NCBI GenBank assembly: GCA_973895155.1
Contig: OZ316895.1
Span: 868,001-932,000, forward strand
Source: Marsupella aquatica
Taxonomy: Eukaryota; Marchantiophyta
Direction: 5' to 3'
Length of the DNA stretch: 64,000 bases
The notes under the pieces were generated by a model, which had not been told where the DNA came from, did not search any database, and saw nothing but the letters and a program-made list of their open reading frames with translations. This document shows, piece after piece, positions 1-10,593 of the stretch (position 1 is its first letter; each line of letters begins with the position of its first letter). Made by a program: the position numbers and the translations under genes.

Positions 1-41
1 GAGAAGTTTTAAAAAAAGATGTTTTTTCGTGATTGTTTCAT

Positions 42-1100
42 ATGAGTGACTCGGAGGATATTGGAAGAATTGGCATCGGTGGAGCTTCAGGATCACAACG
101 ATCAGACGAAGAGTCTGAGGAGGAGCTGCTACCGTTTGAAGAAGAACTAGTGTCACCGGTACGATCACCGGTGCTGCGTGCAGTGGAGGAAGTTGTACTA
201 CTACCAGAGTTGTTGGTAGTGGGGAAGAAGAGGGAGATGGCAAGATTTGGAGGAGTGAAGTTTGAGGTGGAGAAGTATGATGGTCGTATTGATTACTTGT
301 TGTGGGAGAAGCAAGTGAAGGGTGTTCTTAGGGCCATGGGCTTAGCTCATCTGCTTTCTTCGCGAAAGCAGTATGATGGAGAGGAGGAGATTTCTGTGAA
401 GCAGTGGAGATAGGAGCAGGTGATTGCTGTCAATGCAGCACTGATGCTATATCTCAAGCCGCACATCATCAAGCAGCTGGATGATTATGCAGATTGCGCG
501 TCACTGTTCAAGGCTCTAAGAGAGAAGTACTACCGGGAAGATGCGTCAGACCGGCTATACAAGAAGTCTCTCTTGATGAGCCTCAGGCTCAAGGAAGGGA
601 GCAAGCTACACGATCACCTGGATGAGTTTGACAGTCTAGCGGTGGACTTGTCAAACCTGGGAAAAGGAGTTGAAGATGAGGATAAGGCCTTGCTTCTGCT
701 AAGCTCCTTACCGCCGTCATATCAGGGCTTGAAACAGGTGCTCTTGTACAGAGATCTGAAGTCCATTTTGTATAATGAGGTGGTGAGCTCTTTACTGTCT
801 GATGATGCTCAGAAGAAGCTGGGTCAATCACAGATAGCATCTTCTTCTGGCAATGCGCTCAATGTGAACAGGGGAAGAGCAGCGCAACGCACAAATGGGC
901 AAAACAGGTTTAGATCTCCATCATGGGGGAGATCTCAATCCAAAGGGAAATTGCAAGAGAGAAAGCCTCTTGCGTGTTAGAATTGTGGCAAGCCTGACCA
1001 CATGAAAAGGGATTGTTGAGTAAAGGTCCCTACTGCATCTGTTAACGCGGCATCGAGCTCGCATGAGGTAGATTTACTTGATGATGATGACATATTGTGA
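42..1100 (+). pseudogene. Element 1 gag, broken
   Basis: Copia-type Gag (UBN2-like) starting MSDSED at position 42, like the start of Gag in element 2. The frame runs through to the protease but holds stops at 411-413 (TAG), 978-980 (TAG), 1017-1019 (TGA) and 1098-1100 (TGA). The 978 stop replaces the second residue of the zinc knuckle (C-x-N-C-G-K-P-D-H-M-K-R-D-C), a tryptophan in elements 2 and 3. The knuckle otherwise keeps the CX2CX4HX4C spacing. The 1098 TGA sits where elements 2 and 3 also carry TGA. Gag would form the particle that packages element RNA; this copy cannot do so without readthrough. Confidence 0.88.
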
Positions 1101-1687
1101 TGTCAGCGTTATGCTCTCAACGTAGTGTCAAATCCAGGTAGTGATGACTGGATTCTAGATAGTGCATGTACTTTTCACATTTGCTCTAGAAAAGATTTTT
1201 TCAGTTCTTACACGGTTTCCAATGGGTCAGTGTTGATGGGAAATGGAATCCCATGTCAAGTTGTTGGACTTGGATCTGTAAGATTTCAGATGTTTGATGG
1301 TGTTGTGAGAACGTTAAGGAATGTGAGACATATTCCAAGTATGATGAAAAATCTCATTTTACTTGGAGTTTTAGAAGCAAATGACCATCAGTGGAGTTCT
1401 GCTAATGGTGTCCTTCAGGTTTCAACTAGAACTAAAGTTGTATTAAAGGGAAAGAGACATAGCAATCTATACATTTTGGAGGGCAGTGTATTGTGATGAA
1501 GCCAATGTAACCTTATCTCATGAGGAGACGGCCCGGCTGTGGCACTTCTGTTTGGGCCACATGAGTAAAAAAGGTTTGGTTATTCTTCAAAAGAAAGGAT
1601 TACTTTCTAATTTGCAATCTTGTAAGTTGGAATTTTGTGAACACTGTGTGCTAGGGAAGCAGCACAGGGTACCCTTCGGAGTTGGAA
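1101..1687 (+). pseudogene. Element 1 pol, left part: protease and GAG-pre-integrase
   Basis: Starts in the Gag frame with the protease motif WILDSAC (catalytic Asp in D-S-A) near 1149. It continues to about 1486, where a small deletion relative to element 2 shifts the frame and produces the stop at 1494-1496. The next frame carries the integrase zinc-binding region (LWHFCLGHM followed by CEHC, an HHCC finger). It ends at 1687 with the 5 bases TGGAA, which are repeated at 7735-7739 beyond element 2. The gene resumes at 7740. Confidence 0.88.
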
Positions 1688-2108
1688 TGTTGGGTATTTA
1701 CTCTTACGTCTAGGTTAGGTATGACGTGGTTGGTACAACAACGTGGGTTGGTACAACTACGTGGTTAGGTACAACTACGTGATTAGGTACAACTATGTGG
1801 TTAGGTACAACTACGTGATTAGGTACAACTATGTGGTTAGGTACAACTAAGTTGCACACTATATCATAAGAGGCATGTGTGCTTGGAGAGGTAGAACCAA
1901 GGCTCATTGTTATGGAGCCACTTGAGAGATAGGGAGAGCTTACACTATGGAGACTCGGTATAGCCGACGGGCTTAGAGTTCAGTAAAGCTGTCTTGTGTG
2001 TTCCCGTGGACGTAGCCTCAAGGAGGTGAACCACGTATCTCTTGTGTCGACTATTGTGCGTTGGATGGTTCATGGGCTTGCCGTTGCGATCGTCGTCTAT
2101 GCTCAACA
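1688..2108 (+). repeat. Element 2 5' LTR
   Basis: Begins TGTTGGGTATTTAC and ends GCTCAACA. It holds seven tandem 18-bp units at 1728-1853 (type GGTTAGGTACAACTACGT), most with an ACGTG core, then a TATA-like stretch CACTATATCATAAG near 1856-1870. The LTR supplies promoter and polyadenylation signals; which bases serve is inferred. Confidence 0.96.
1728..1853 (+). repeat. Seven 18-bp tandem repeats in LTR U3 region
   Basis: Seven copies of an 18-bp unit in which TACGTG and TATGTG versions alternate (GGTACAACTACGTG, GGTACAACTATGTG). The 3' LTR has the same seven. Element 3 has ten in the same place. ACGT cores are typical plant bZIP/bHLH contact points, so the array could be an enhancer; that role is inferred from sequence only. 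Confidence 0.85.
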
Positions 2109-2110
2109 AT

Positions 2111-2122
2111 TGGTATCAGAGC
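2111..2122 (+). other. Primer-binding site, initiator tRNA-Met
   Basis: TGGTATCAGAGC lies two bases after the 5' LTR. It is complementary to the 3' end of plant initiator tRNA-Met, the usual primer of copia elements. The same 12 bases occur at the same place in element 3. Confidence 0.95.
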
Positions 2123-2814
2123 ATGCTTGGGAGGTGACGTGTGTTCGTGACGGGATTTCATGACGGTTTTTCCAGCGTTGAGTGTTGGTGGATTTTCCAG
2201 AGTTCCATCGCATGGAACTTGGAGTTTATGGGCTCAACGGATAGATCAGGGCAAGAGCTTTCTAACGGTGTGAAGAAATCGTTGAACGGAGCTCGTGGTG
2301 CAGAGAGATCTAAGTTTTCGTCGTTCTGGATTTTGTGAAGAAAGTTGGCAATCGACTCGGAGGGAGAAGCGTCAAGTGTTTTGACTCAACGGAGAGATTG
2401 AGGCAAGACAATTGTTTTTGAGTCCGGGATTGGCTCTTTGATGCAAAGAGGAAGGCTAAGCAAAATCAATTACCTTGTTGGACTTGGTGACGGCACCAAG
2501 TGCAATTGATCAACATTCGTTGTTGACAAGTGAGGTCGTAGCCATTGAAGTTGGCAATGCAGCGCACCAATCACATCGCAATTCCGACAACGGGTTGTAC
2601 TTGGTATTTCGGTTATTCCCTAAGGTGGTCAAAACGGGGGAGTTTCCCAAGGTTTTACCCACCTCGACCAAAATTTGAATAACTTTTCCGTCAAATTTCG
2701 ATTTTGATTTTGGTTTTCAGTATTGGACTCCTAGCTTTGTGGGCTACGCGGCGGTGTTGAGTTTCGAGTTTTTTGAGAAGTTGTGAAAAACAACATTTTT
2801 TGTGACTTTCTCAT
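2123..2814 (+). other. Element 2 long leader between primer site and gag
   Basis: About 690 bp without a recognised protein; short ORFs here (2141-2338, 2475-2678) match nothing I know. The leader is almost identical in element 3, which reflects recent common origin rather than selection. It probably includes packaging and dimerisation signals. Confidence 0.7.
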
Positions 2815-3849
2815 ATGAGTGATTCGGAGGAGTTTTTCGAAGACGTGGAACTTGAAGCACGAGGATCACCGCGGAGGTTTCAGGGGCAGAGAGAGGAGCA
2901 GGAGGAAGAGCACGTGACACCGATACCATCACCGGTGCGGCGTGTGGTGGAGGAAGCAGTACCACTACCGGAGCTCACGGTAAAGAAGAAGATGGGGACT
3001 TTCAAGCTTGGGGGACCCAAGTATGAAGTGACAAAGTATGATGGGCGCTCTGACTACTTGCTATGGGAGAAGCAGGTGAAGGGAGTGCTTTATGTGTCAG
3101 GGATGGGCCAACTGCTGAGCCCTCGTGAAGACGATGTTGATGAGAAACAATGGGACCGCATGCAGGAGCAGGGAGTGTGGTGTGTTACACTCTATCTCAT
3201 GCCTCCCATCATCAAGCAGTTAGGTGCACATAAGGATTGCATGTCCTTATTTGCGGAATTGCAGAGCAAGTATCACCGCAAGGAGTTGTCAAACCGGCTC
3301 TACACTTCCTACAAACTGATGAGTTTCAGGATGAAGGAATCTGGTACGAAGTTGCAAGACCATGTGGATGCTTTCAACGACATGGTCGTTGACTTGGAAA
3401 ACCTTGGGGAGACTTTGAATGATGAGACGAAGGCTCTGCAGCTTCTTAGTTCATTGCCTCCATCTTACCAGTCCCTATCACGAGTGTTGTTGCATCGTGA
3501 TAGGGATACCATTTCATACAATGACGTGGTAAGTTCTCTGCTTAGTGATGATCTTCAGCAGAAGATGCACATCACGTCACAGCCTTCATCATCTGGTGCT
3601 GCCCTCAATGTTAACCGTGGGAGGAGTATGCAGCGACCAACTGGGGACCGTAGAACCCAGTTTAGATCTAAATCCAGATCTAAGTCCAAGGGTAAATCCC
3701 CTCAGAGGAGGCAGGTGACATGTTGGAAGTGCAACCAAGTTGGACACTTCAAGTGAGACTGTAAGGGAAAGGCAGCGGAAACTTCATCGGCAAATGTGGC
3801 TAGGGCTGATGGAGAAGCTGATTTACTCAATGATGAGTATGTTTTATGA
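2815..3849 (+). pseudogene. Element 2 gag with stop in zinc knuckle
   Basis: Gag polyprotein from MSDSEEFF. It has an acidic N-terminus, a copia Gag core around residues 70-240, a basic Ser/Arg/Lys-rich stretch near residues 275-300 (RSKSRSKSKGK), then the zinc knuckle starting CWKCNQVGHFK at residue 303. TGA at 3754-3756 cuts the knuckle where element 3 has CGA (Arg), consistent with a C-to-T change at a CpG. Without it the frame would run to TGA at 3847-3849, the Gag end also used in element 3. The protein would package RNA in a cytoplasmic particle. Start chosen at 2815 because elements 1 and 3 start at the same motif. Confidence 0.9.
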
Positions 3850-6800
3850 AGCCGGGGGTATGCCCTGTGCACGTCATCTAGGAGAGCAGATGATGTGTGG
3901 ATTCTTGATTGTGCTTGCTCTTTTCATATTTGTTACATTCGTGAGTTTTTCAGTTCTTACTCTGTTTCAAACGGTTCAGTTCTGATGGGAAATGATCACT
4001 CCTGTCAAATTGAGGGAATTGGGTCTGTGAAGATTCAAATGTTTGATGGCGCTGTGCGCACAGTGTCCGGAGTCAGGTATGTACCTGGCATGCGTAAGAA
4101 TCTGATTTCACTCGGTGTGTTGGATTCAAATGGTCATCAATGGAGCGTTATTGATGGTGAACTTCAAGTCAGGTCGGGAGAGACAGTAATTTTGAAGGGG
4201 AGTAGACAAAAGAATTTGTATGTGTTACAGGGCAATACTGTATGTGGAGAGGCCAATGTAACCAAGTCTCACGAGGAGATGACTCAACTGTGGCATTCAC
4301 GGCTAGGCCACATGAGTGAGAAGGGTTTGGCTATCTTACGGAAGAATGGACTCATTTCTGATTTGCAATCTTGTAAATTAGAGTTTTGTGAGCATTGCAT
4401 TCTTGGAAAGCAGCATCGTCGTGCTTTTGGTGTTGGAACTCATCGTTCCAAAGCGGTTCTTGAGTACATACATAGTGACGTGTGGGGTCCATCCCCGACT
4501 CCCTCACACTCTGGAAAGTTGTACTATGTATCATTTATTGATGATTACTCAAGATTTGTGTGGATTTATTTCATGACGCATAAGTCTGATGTCTTGTCCA
4601 TTTTTAAGAAGTGGAAGGCCCAGGTGGAGAATCAGACTGGAAACACGATCAAGTGTTTGGATACAAGGGTGAAGAGTCTGAGGTCAGACAACGGCGGGGA
4701 GTACACTTCAATGGAATTTGAAGAGTACTGTTCAGAACAGGGGATAACTCGCCATCTCACCACAGTTTATACTCCGCAGCAGAATGGTGTCGCTGAGAGG
4801 CTCAATCGAACACTGTTGGAGCGGTCACGGAGTATGTTGAGCCAATCAGGTTTACCACAAGAATTTTGGGCAGAAGCTGTCAATACCGCAGCTTATTTGG
4901 TAAATCTTTCTCCTTCTAGTGCTATCAATTTCAAAACGCCGTTTGAGATGCGCTATAAGCGGCAAGCAGACTATCATGGCTTGGTAATTTTTGGAAGTGA
5001 TGCATATGCTCTCACACCAAAGCAGAATAGGACCAAGTTGGATCCTACCTCCAGGAAATGTGTTTTTCTTGGGTACCAGAGTGGTGTGAAAGCCTATAGG
5101 CTATGGGATCCTATTGCCTGTAAGCTCGTTGTCAGTAGGGATGTTTCCTTCAATGAATCCAGATTATTGAAGGAGGGGGAGAATACTCAGGTCTCCCGTA
5201 CTGACAAAGGAAAATCTCCTATCCCGGATCTCGTTGAGGGGGAGATTGGTTATGAGGTGCATGACCGGAGAGAAGGAGTTGCTCCAATTATGGAGCTGGT
5301 TCCTATGCCAGAGGAACCAGAGGAGTTTGTTGATGCTGGTGAGCAACAAGTGGATGCTGTTGAGCTTCAAATTGTACCAGCACACGCAGATCAACCGGAG
5401 TCATCGGCTAGAAGAACATTTGGTCGCACTGTACGCGCTCCATCAAGGTATGGACAGTGGGTTGATTCATCTCAACTGCAAGAGGATGATTTTACAGCTG
5501 ATGATGAGGGTGATGCGTTAATTTTGGAAGAAGGAGAACCTTCTTCATTTCATGAGGCAAGTGCTTCAAAAGAGAAGCAGAAGTGGACTGCAGCAATGCA
5601 AACGGAGATGCAGTCACTAAAGGACAACAAAACTTGGGAGCTTGTTAAGCTGCCTAAGGGTCAGCAAGTGGTGGACAGCAAGTGGATTTACAAGCTGAAG
5701 GATAATTCCATAGGAGGTGGATCGAAGGTCTACAAGGCTAGATTGGTAGCAAAGGGATTCACACAAGAGAAAGGTGTGGATTACAATGAGGTCTTCTCAC
5801 CAGTTGCTAAGTACTCTACAATACGACTATTGTGTGTACTTGTTGTAATGTTTGGTCTGCTCCTAGATCAGATGGATGTTGTCACAGCTTTCCTCTATGG
5901 CACATTGGAAGAGGTGATCTTCATGAGACAACCGCTAGGTTTTATGAAGAGAGGACAGGAGGAATTGGTTTGCAGATTGCTGAAATCCTTGTATGGGTTG
6001 AAGCAGTCACCAAGACAGTGGAACAAGCGGTTTGACGATTGGATTCGGTCACAAGGTTTTCACAGAAATGTATTTGACCCTTGTGTGTATTTGAAACCGG
6101 TGAAGAATGTTGTCTTTGGGTTCATTGTTTTAGTACTTTATGTGGATGACATGCTAATTGCAGCCAAGGATAGGTCTGAGATTGTTAAGCTCAAGGCACT
6201 GCTTAGTGCAGAGTTTAAGATGAAGGACTTAGGGCCAGCTAAGAGGATTTTGGGTATGGAGATCACTAGGGACTTGGAGGCTGGCAAGCTATGGTTGACG
6301 CAGAGCAGTTATGCGAGGAAGGTAATTGCAAGGTTCAACATGGAGAATAGCAAGCCAGTAAGTACCCCGTTGGCTCCACACTTCAAGTTATCATCAGCGT
6401 TCTGTCCTACGGATGACACAGAGAAGGGGTTGATGTCAAAGGTTCCATATGACAAGGCAGTGGGGAGTCTCATGTATTTGATGACTTGCACTAGACCTGA
6501 TCTTGCCATGGCTATGGGCAAGGTGAGCAGGTACATGTCGAATCCAGGGAAGGTACACTGGGAAGCAGTGAAGTGGATTATCAGGTACTTGAAGGGTACC
6601 GTGGATCATGGTCTTTTATTTGATGCGAATGCAAAGAATGCTAGATCATTGATTGGCTATGTAGATTCTGACTATGGACAAGATTTGGACCGAAGGAGAT
6701 CAACAACAGGATACGTGTTCACACTTGGCGGTGGATGCATAAGTTGGAGGTCTACTTTGTAGAAGTGTATTGCTCAGTCTACTACAGAAGCGGAGTATGT

Positions 6801-7122
6801 TGCAGCTGCGGAAGCAGCAAAGGAAGCGATTTGGTTGGATAGACTTATCACTGAAATGAGATTGCCACAAGGGAATGTGAAGCTCCATTGTGATAGTCAA
6901 AGTGCGCTCCACCTTGCTGTGAACCAGGTGATGGACAGCAGAGTGAAGCACATTGACGTCAGGTACCATTTTATCAGGCAGGCTATGTCTGATAATTTGT
7001 TTGAGCTAGTCAAGATTGATGGTAAACTCAACCCGGCTGACGCATTTACCAAAGTGATTCCTTTGGAGAGTTTCTCTAGACACCGTGACGTATTGCAGGT
7101 TTTGCAATTGCATCACAAGTAG
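3850..7122 (+). pseudogene. Element 2 pol polyprotein with premature stop in RNase H
   Basis: In the same frame as gag beyond TGA 3847-3849. Numbering from Met 3895: protease motif DCAC (Asp 5); HHCC zinc finger (LWHSRLGHM ... CEHC) about residues 130-180; integrase triad Asp195, Asp265, Glu301 (DX35E spacing kept); reverse transcriptase with YVDD at 749-752; RNase H from TTEAEY. TAG at 6760-6762 truncates RNase H where element 1 has CAG; the frame then continues open to 7122. The protease has Cys where D-S/T-G/A is usual. There is a 7-residue insertion (4660-4680) just before the second integrase Asp compared with element 1. As written, the element would need trans help to move. Confidence 0.92.
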
Positions 7123-7313
7123 AGTTTTCTTAAACATTCATTGTAATTACTGATATATGCTCTTCCTCATTCCTATGTATTAGGCTACGGCTTAGTTCTG
7201 GTTTGCTCTAGTTAGAGAGGGAAACCGGTTTGGTTTCTGTCAAGAACTTCCCGCTGAGGGATCATATACATTGACAGTATTACTCTCCCCTAGACCAGAG
7301 TCAAGGGGAAGAT
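7123..7313 (+). other. Element 2 3' untranslated region and polypurine tract
   Basis: Short non-coding tail ending in the purine-rich AAGGGGAAGAT at 7303-7313, immediately before the 3' LTR. The segment from GGCTACGGCTTAGTTCTG to the tract is recognisably shared with element 1. Confidence 0.8.
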
Positions 7314-7734
7314 TGTTGGGTATTTACTCTTACGTCTAGGTTAGGTATGACGTGGTTGGTACAACAACGTGGGTTGGTACAACTACGTGGTTAGGTACAA
7401 CTACGTGATTAGGTACAACTATGTGGTTAGGTACAACTACGTGATTAGGTACAACTATGTGGTTAGGTACAACTAAGTTGCACACTATATCATAAGAGGC
7501 ATGTGTGCTTGGAGAGGTAGAACCAAGGCTCATTGTTATGGAGCCACTTGAGAGATAGGGAGAGCTTACACTGTGGAGACTCGGTATAGCCGACGGGCTT
7601 AGAGTTCAGTAAAGCTCTCTTGTGTGTTCCCGTGGACGTAGCCTCAAGGAGGTGAACCACGTATCTCTTGTGTCGACTATTGTGCGTTGGATGGTTCATG
7701 GGCTTGCCGTTGCGATCGTCGTCTATGCTCAACA
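7314..7734 (+). repeat. Element 2 3' LTR
   Basis: 421 bp, same boundaries as the 5' LTR (TGTTGGG ... CTCAACA), two substitutions from it, seven 18-bp units. Followed by TGGAA, the second copy of the target duplication. Confidence 0.96.
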
Positions 7735-7739
7735 TGGAA

Positions 7740-10364
7740 CTCACACCAGCAAGGAGATACTTGAGTATGTACATAGTGATGTGTGGGGTCCAGCCCCTAC
7801 TCCCTCACATTCTGGACGGTTATACTATGTCACGTTCATAGACGATTACTCAAGGTATGTGTGGATATACTTTCTACACAATAAGTCTGATGTTTTTGCC
7901 ACTTTTAAGGAGTGAAAAGCCCAAGTTGAGAATCAGACTGGTAATAAGATGAGATATCTTTGATTGGATAACAGTGGTGAATACAGTTCCGGGGAATTTG
8001 GAACATATTGTAAGGAGCAGGGAATTACCCGTCATCTCACAAGTTATACTCCTCAACAGAATGGTGTTTTTGAGAGACTCAACCAAACACTATTGGACCG
8101 CTCGAGGAGTATGTTGAGTCAATCATGCTTACCACATGAGTTTTGGACTGAAGCTGTCAACACTGCAGCTTATTTGGTAAATTTTTCTCCATCCAGTTCT
8201 ATTGGATTCAAGTCGCCATTTGAAATGAGGTACGGGCGTCCAGCTGATTACTCACATCTGAGGATTTTTGGATGTGATGTTTATGTGCTTACACCTTCCC
8301 AGCTTCAATCCAAGCTGGAGTCCAAGTCGAAGAAGTGCATTTTCCTTGGCTATCAGAAAGGTGTGAAGGGTTATAGGTTACGGGATCCAGTAACCTGCAA
8401 ACTGATTGTCAATAGAGATGTGTCCTTTAATGAATCCAGATCATCAAAGGAGGGGGAGAGTTCTCAGGACTCCCATACTGACAAGGGAAAATCTCTCATC
8501 CCGGACCGGGTTGAGGGGGAGATTAGTCATGATGCAGTTCATGACAGGAGAGATGGAGAAGCTCCAGGCTTGGAGCTGGTTCTTGTGATGGAACAAGAGA
8601 AGCAGATTGTTGCTCGGGTACCTCAAATTCAGCCAGCAACAACAGTAGATCAGCCTCAATCATCTACTAGAAGAACTTCTAGTCGTTCTACTATAGCTCC
8701 TACCAGGTATGGTCAATGGGAGACTCATCTAAGCTAGATGATATTGACATTGCACCTGATGATGATGACATGGCTTTGATCTTGGAAGAAGGAAAGCTTT
8801 CTTTGTACAATGAGGTTTGTGCTTTAGAGTAGAAGCATGAGTGGAATGCAGCAATGCAGAGGGAGTTGCAATCTTTGAGTGACAACAAGACGTGGGAGCT
8901 GGTGGAGCTTCCAAAAGGTCAACAAGTGGTGGAAAGCAAGTGGATGTACAAGTTGAAGGACAGTCCTTTAGAGGGTGGAGATAAGATCTACAAGGCAAGG
9001 CTTGTTGCCAAGGGGTTCACTCAGGAGAAAGGAGTGGACTACAATGAGGTATTTTCACCGGTGGCTAAGTATTCCACAATTCGGATCTTGTGTCAGCTTG
9101 TTGTGTTTTTTGGTCTGGTGATGGATCAGATGGATGTTGTTACTGCTTTTCTCTATGGCAACTTGGAAGAGTTGATCTTCATGAGACAGCCACTAGGCTT
9201 TATGAAGAAGGGCCAAGAGAACTTAGTTTGTAGATTGCTCAAGTCCTTGTATGGATTGAAGCAGTCTCCCAGACAGTGGAACAAGCAGTTTGATGATTTC
9301 ATGCTTGCTCAAGTTTTTACAAGGATGGTGTATGATCCTTGTGTGTATACGAAATCAGTCAAGAATGATGTATTTGGTTTCATCATTCTGGTGATCTATG
9401 TGGATGACATGCTGAGTGTGGCTAAAGATCAATCTGAGATTGACAATCTCAAGGCAAAATTGAGTGCTCAATTCAGGATGAAGGATCTTGGTAAGGCCAA
9501 GAGGATCTTAGGGATGAAGATTTTTAGGAACTCTGAAACTGGACAATTGTGCTTGAGTCAAGGCCAGTATGCGAGGAAAGTACTTGCACGATTCAACATG
9601 GAGAACTGTAAGCCAGTGAGTATTCCTTTAGCTTCACATTTCAAGTTATCATCGGTTTTTTCTCCTACGGATGCTGTGGAAAAAGGTCTGATGGCTAAGA
9701 TTCCTTATGAGAAGGCAGTAGGTAGTCTGATGTATTTGATGACTTGTACTAGGCCTGACTTGGCCCTAGCGATGGGCAAGGTTAGCAGATTCATGTCAAA
9801 TCCAGGGAAGGTACATTGGGAAGCTGTGAGATGGATTCTCAGGTATGTGAAGGGAACACAGGACTATGGATTACTATTGATAATAGATCAAATAGAATGT
9901 TAGTTGGCTATGTAGATTCTGACTATGGAGGTTGTTTGGACACAAGGAGGTCTACAACTGGGTTTGTATTTACTCTTGGATGAGGATGTATTAGTTGGAA
10001 ATCTACCTTGCAGAAGTGTATATCTCAATTTACTACAGAAGCAGAGTATGTTGCAGCAGCGGAAGCAGCAAATGAAGCAATTTGGTTGGACAAGTTGATC
10101 GCGAAGATGGGTTTAGAGCATGGCGCAATGACTCTAAACTGTGATAGTCAGAGTGCTCTTCACTTGGCTGCTAACTAGGTGATGGATAGCAGGGTGAAGC
10201 ACATTGACATCAAGTACCATTTTATCAGGCAAGCAGTGTCTGATAAAACTTTTGAGCTAGTCAAGATTGATGGAAAGCTCAATCCCGCTGATGTTTTTAC
10301 CAAAGTGATTCATTTGGAGAGTTTCTCAAGACACCATGCTACTTTGCAGGTTTTGCAGTTGTAG
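7740..10364 (+). pseudogene. Element 1 pol, right part: integrase, reverse transcriptase, RNase H
   Basis: Resumes with integrase (HSDVWGP, first catalytic Asp). TGA codons at 7913-7915 (where a Trp is expected) and just before LDNSGEY break the frame. LDN holds the second catalytic Asp. The expected NGVAER appears as NGVFER, so the catalytic Glu is kept. A frameshift lies near 8720 and another near 9880. Between them, 8854-9903 is open and carries reverse transcriptase with the YVDD box. RNase H follows (TTEAEYVAAAEAA; KHIDIKYHFIRQ) with further stops. The end at 10364 (TAG) is slightly earlier than in element 2. It is homologous to element 2 pol throughout but clearly diverged, so it is an older lineage or an older copy. 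Confidence 0.9.
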
Positions 10365-10593
10365 TGCAAGTAGAGTTATTTAGCAATGTGTGACTATTTG
10401 TATATGGATTACTCATTCCAGTTTGGCTACGGCTTAGTTCTAGTTAACCCTTAGTCAACCCTTGTGTAACCCTTAGTCAACCCTTGTGGTTTTTAGGGGG
10501 ACACCTGGTTTGGTAATTGTCTAGAACTTCCCGCTGAGGATTCCATATGGTAGCATTTAGTCCAGTCCCCAAGACAAGAGTCAAAGGGGAGTT
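10365..10593 (+). other. Element 1 3' untranslated region and polypurine tract
   Basis: Non-coding tail of element 1. It holds a 22-bp direct duplication near 10443-10487 (TAACCCTTAGTCAACCC repeated) and a purine run AAAGGGGAG at about 10583-10591, directly before the LTR, the expected primer for plus-strand DNA synthesis. The stretch CTACGGCTTAGTTCT is shared with the 3' region of element 2. Confidence 0.75.

Larger units (their letters stand above)
1688..7734 (+). mobile_element. Element 2: complete young Ty1/copia LTR retrotransposon nested in element 1
   Basis: A 6047-bp element with two 421-bp LTRs (1688-2108 and 7314-7734), flanked by the 5-bp duplication TGGAA (1683-1687 and 7735-7739). 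The LTRs differ at two positions by direct comparison (1947 A versus 7573 G; 1991 G versus 7617 C), so it inserted recently. A tRNA primer-binding site follows the 5' LTR and a polypurine tract precedes the 3' LTR. Protease, integrase, RT, RNase H order places it in Ty1/copia. Coding capacity is damaged by stops at 3754 and 6760, plus a TGA at 3847 that may be ancestral. Removing 1688-7739 restores continuity of element 1. Confidence 0.97.

Noticed and set aside
1710-1907. Minus-strand ORF rich in VVPNH repeats, also at 7336-7533 and 26777-27028
   Set aside because: A by-product of the 18-bp LTR array; 18 is a multiple of three, so any frame through it looks periodic.
2141-2678. Short ORFs in the copia leader repeated in elements 2 and 3
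   Set aside because: Conservation reflects recent common ancestry only; no similarity to known proteins.
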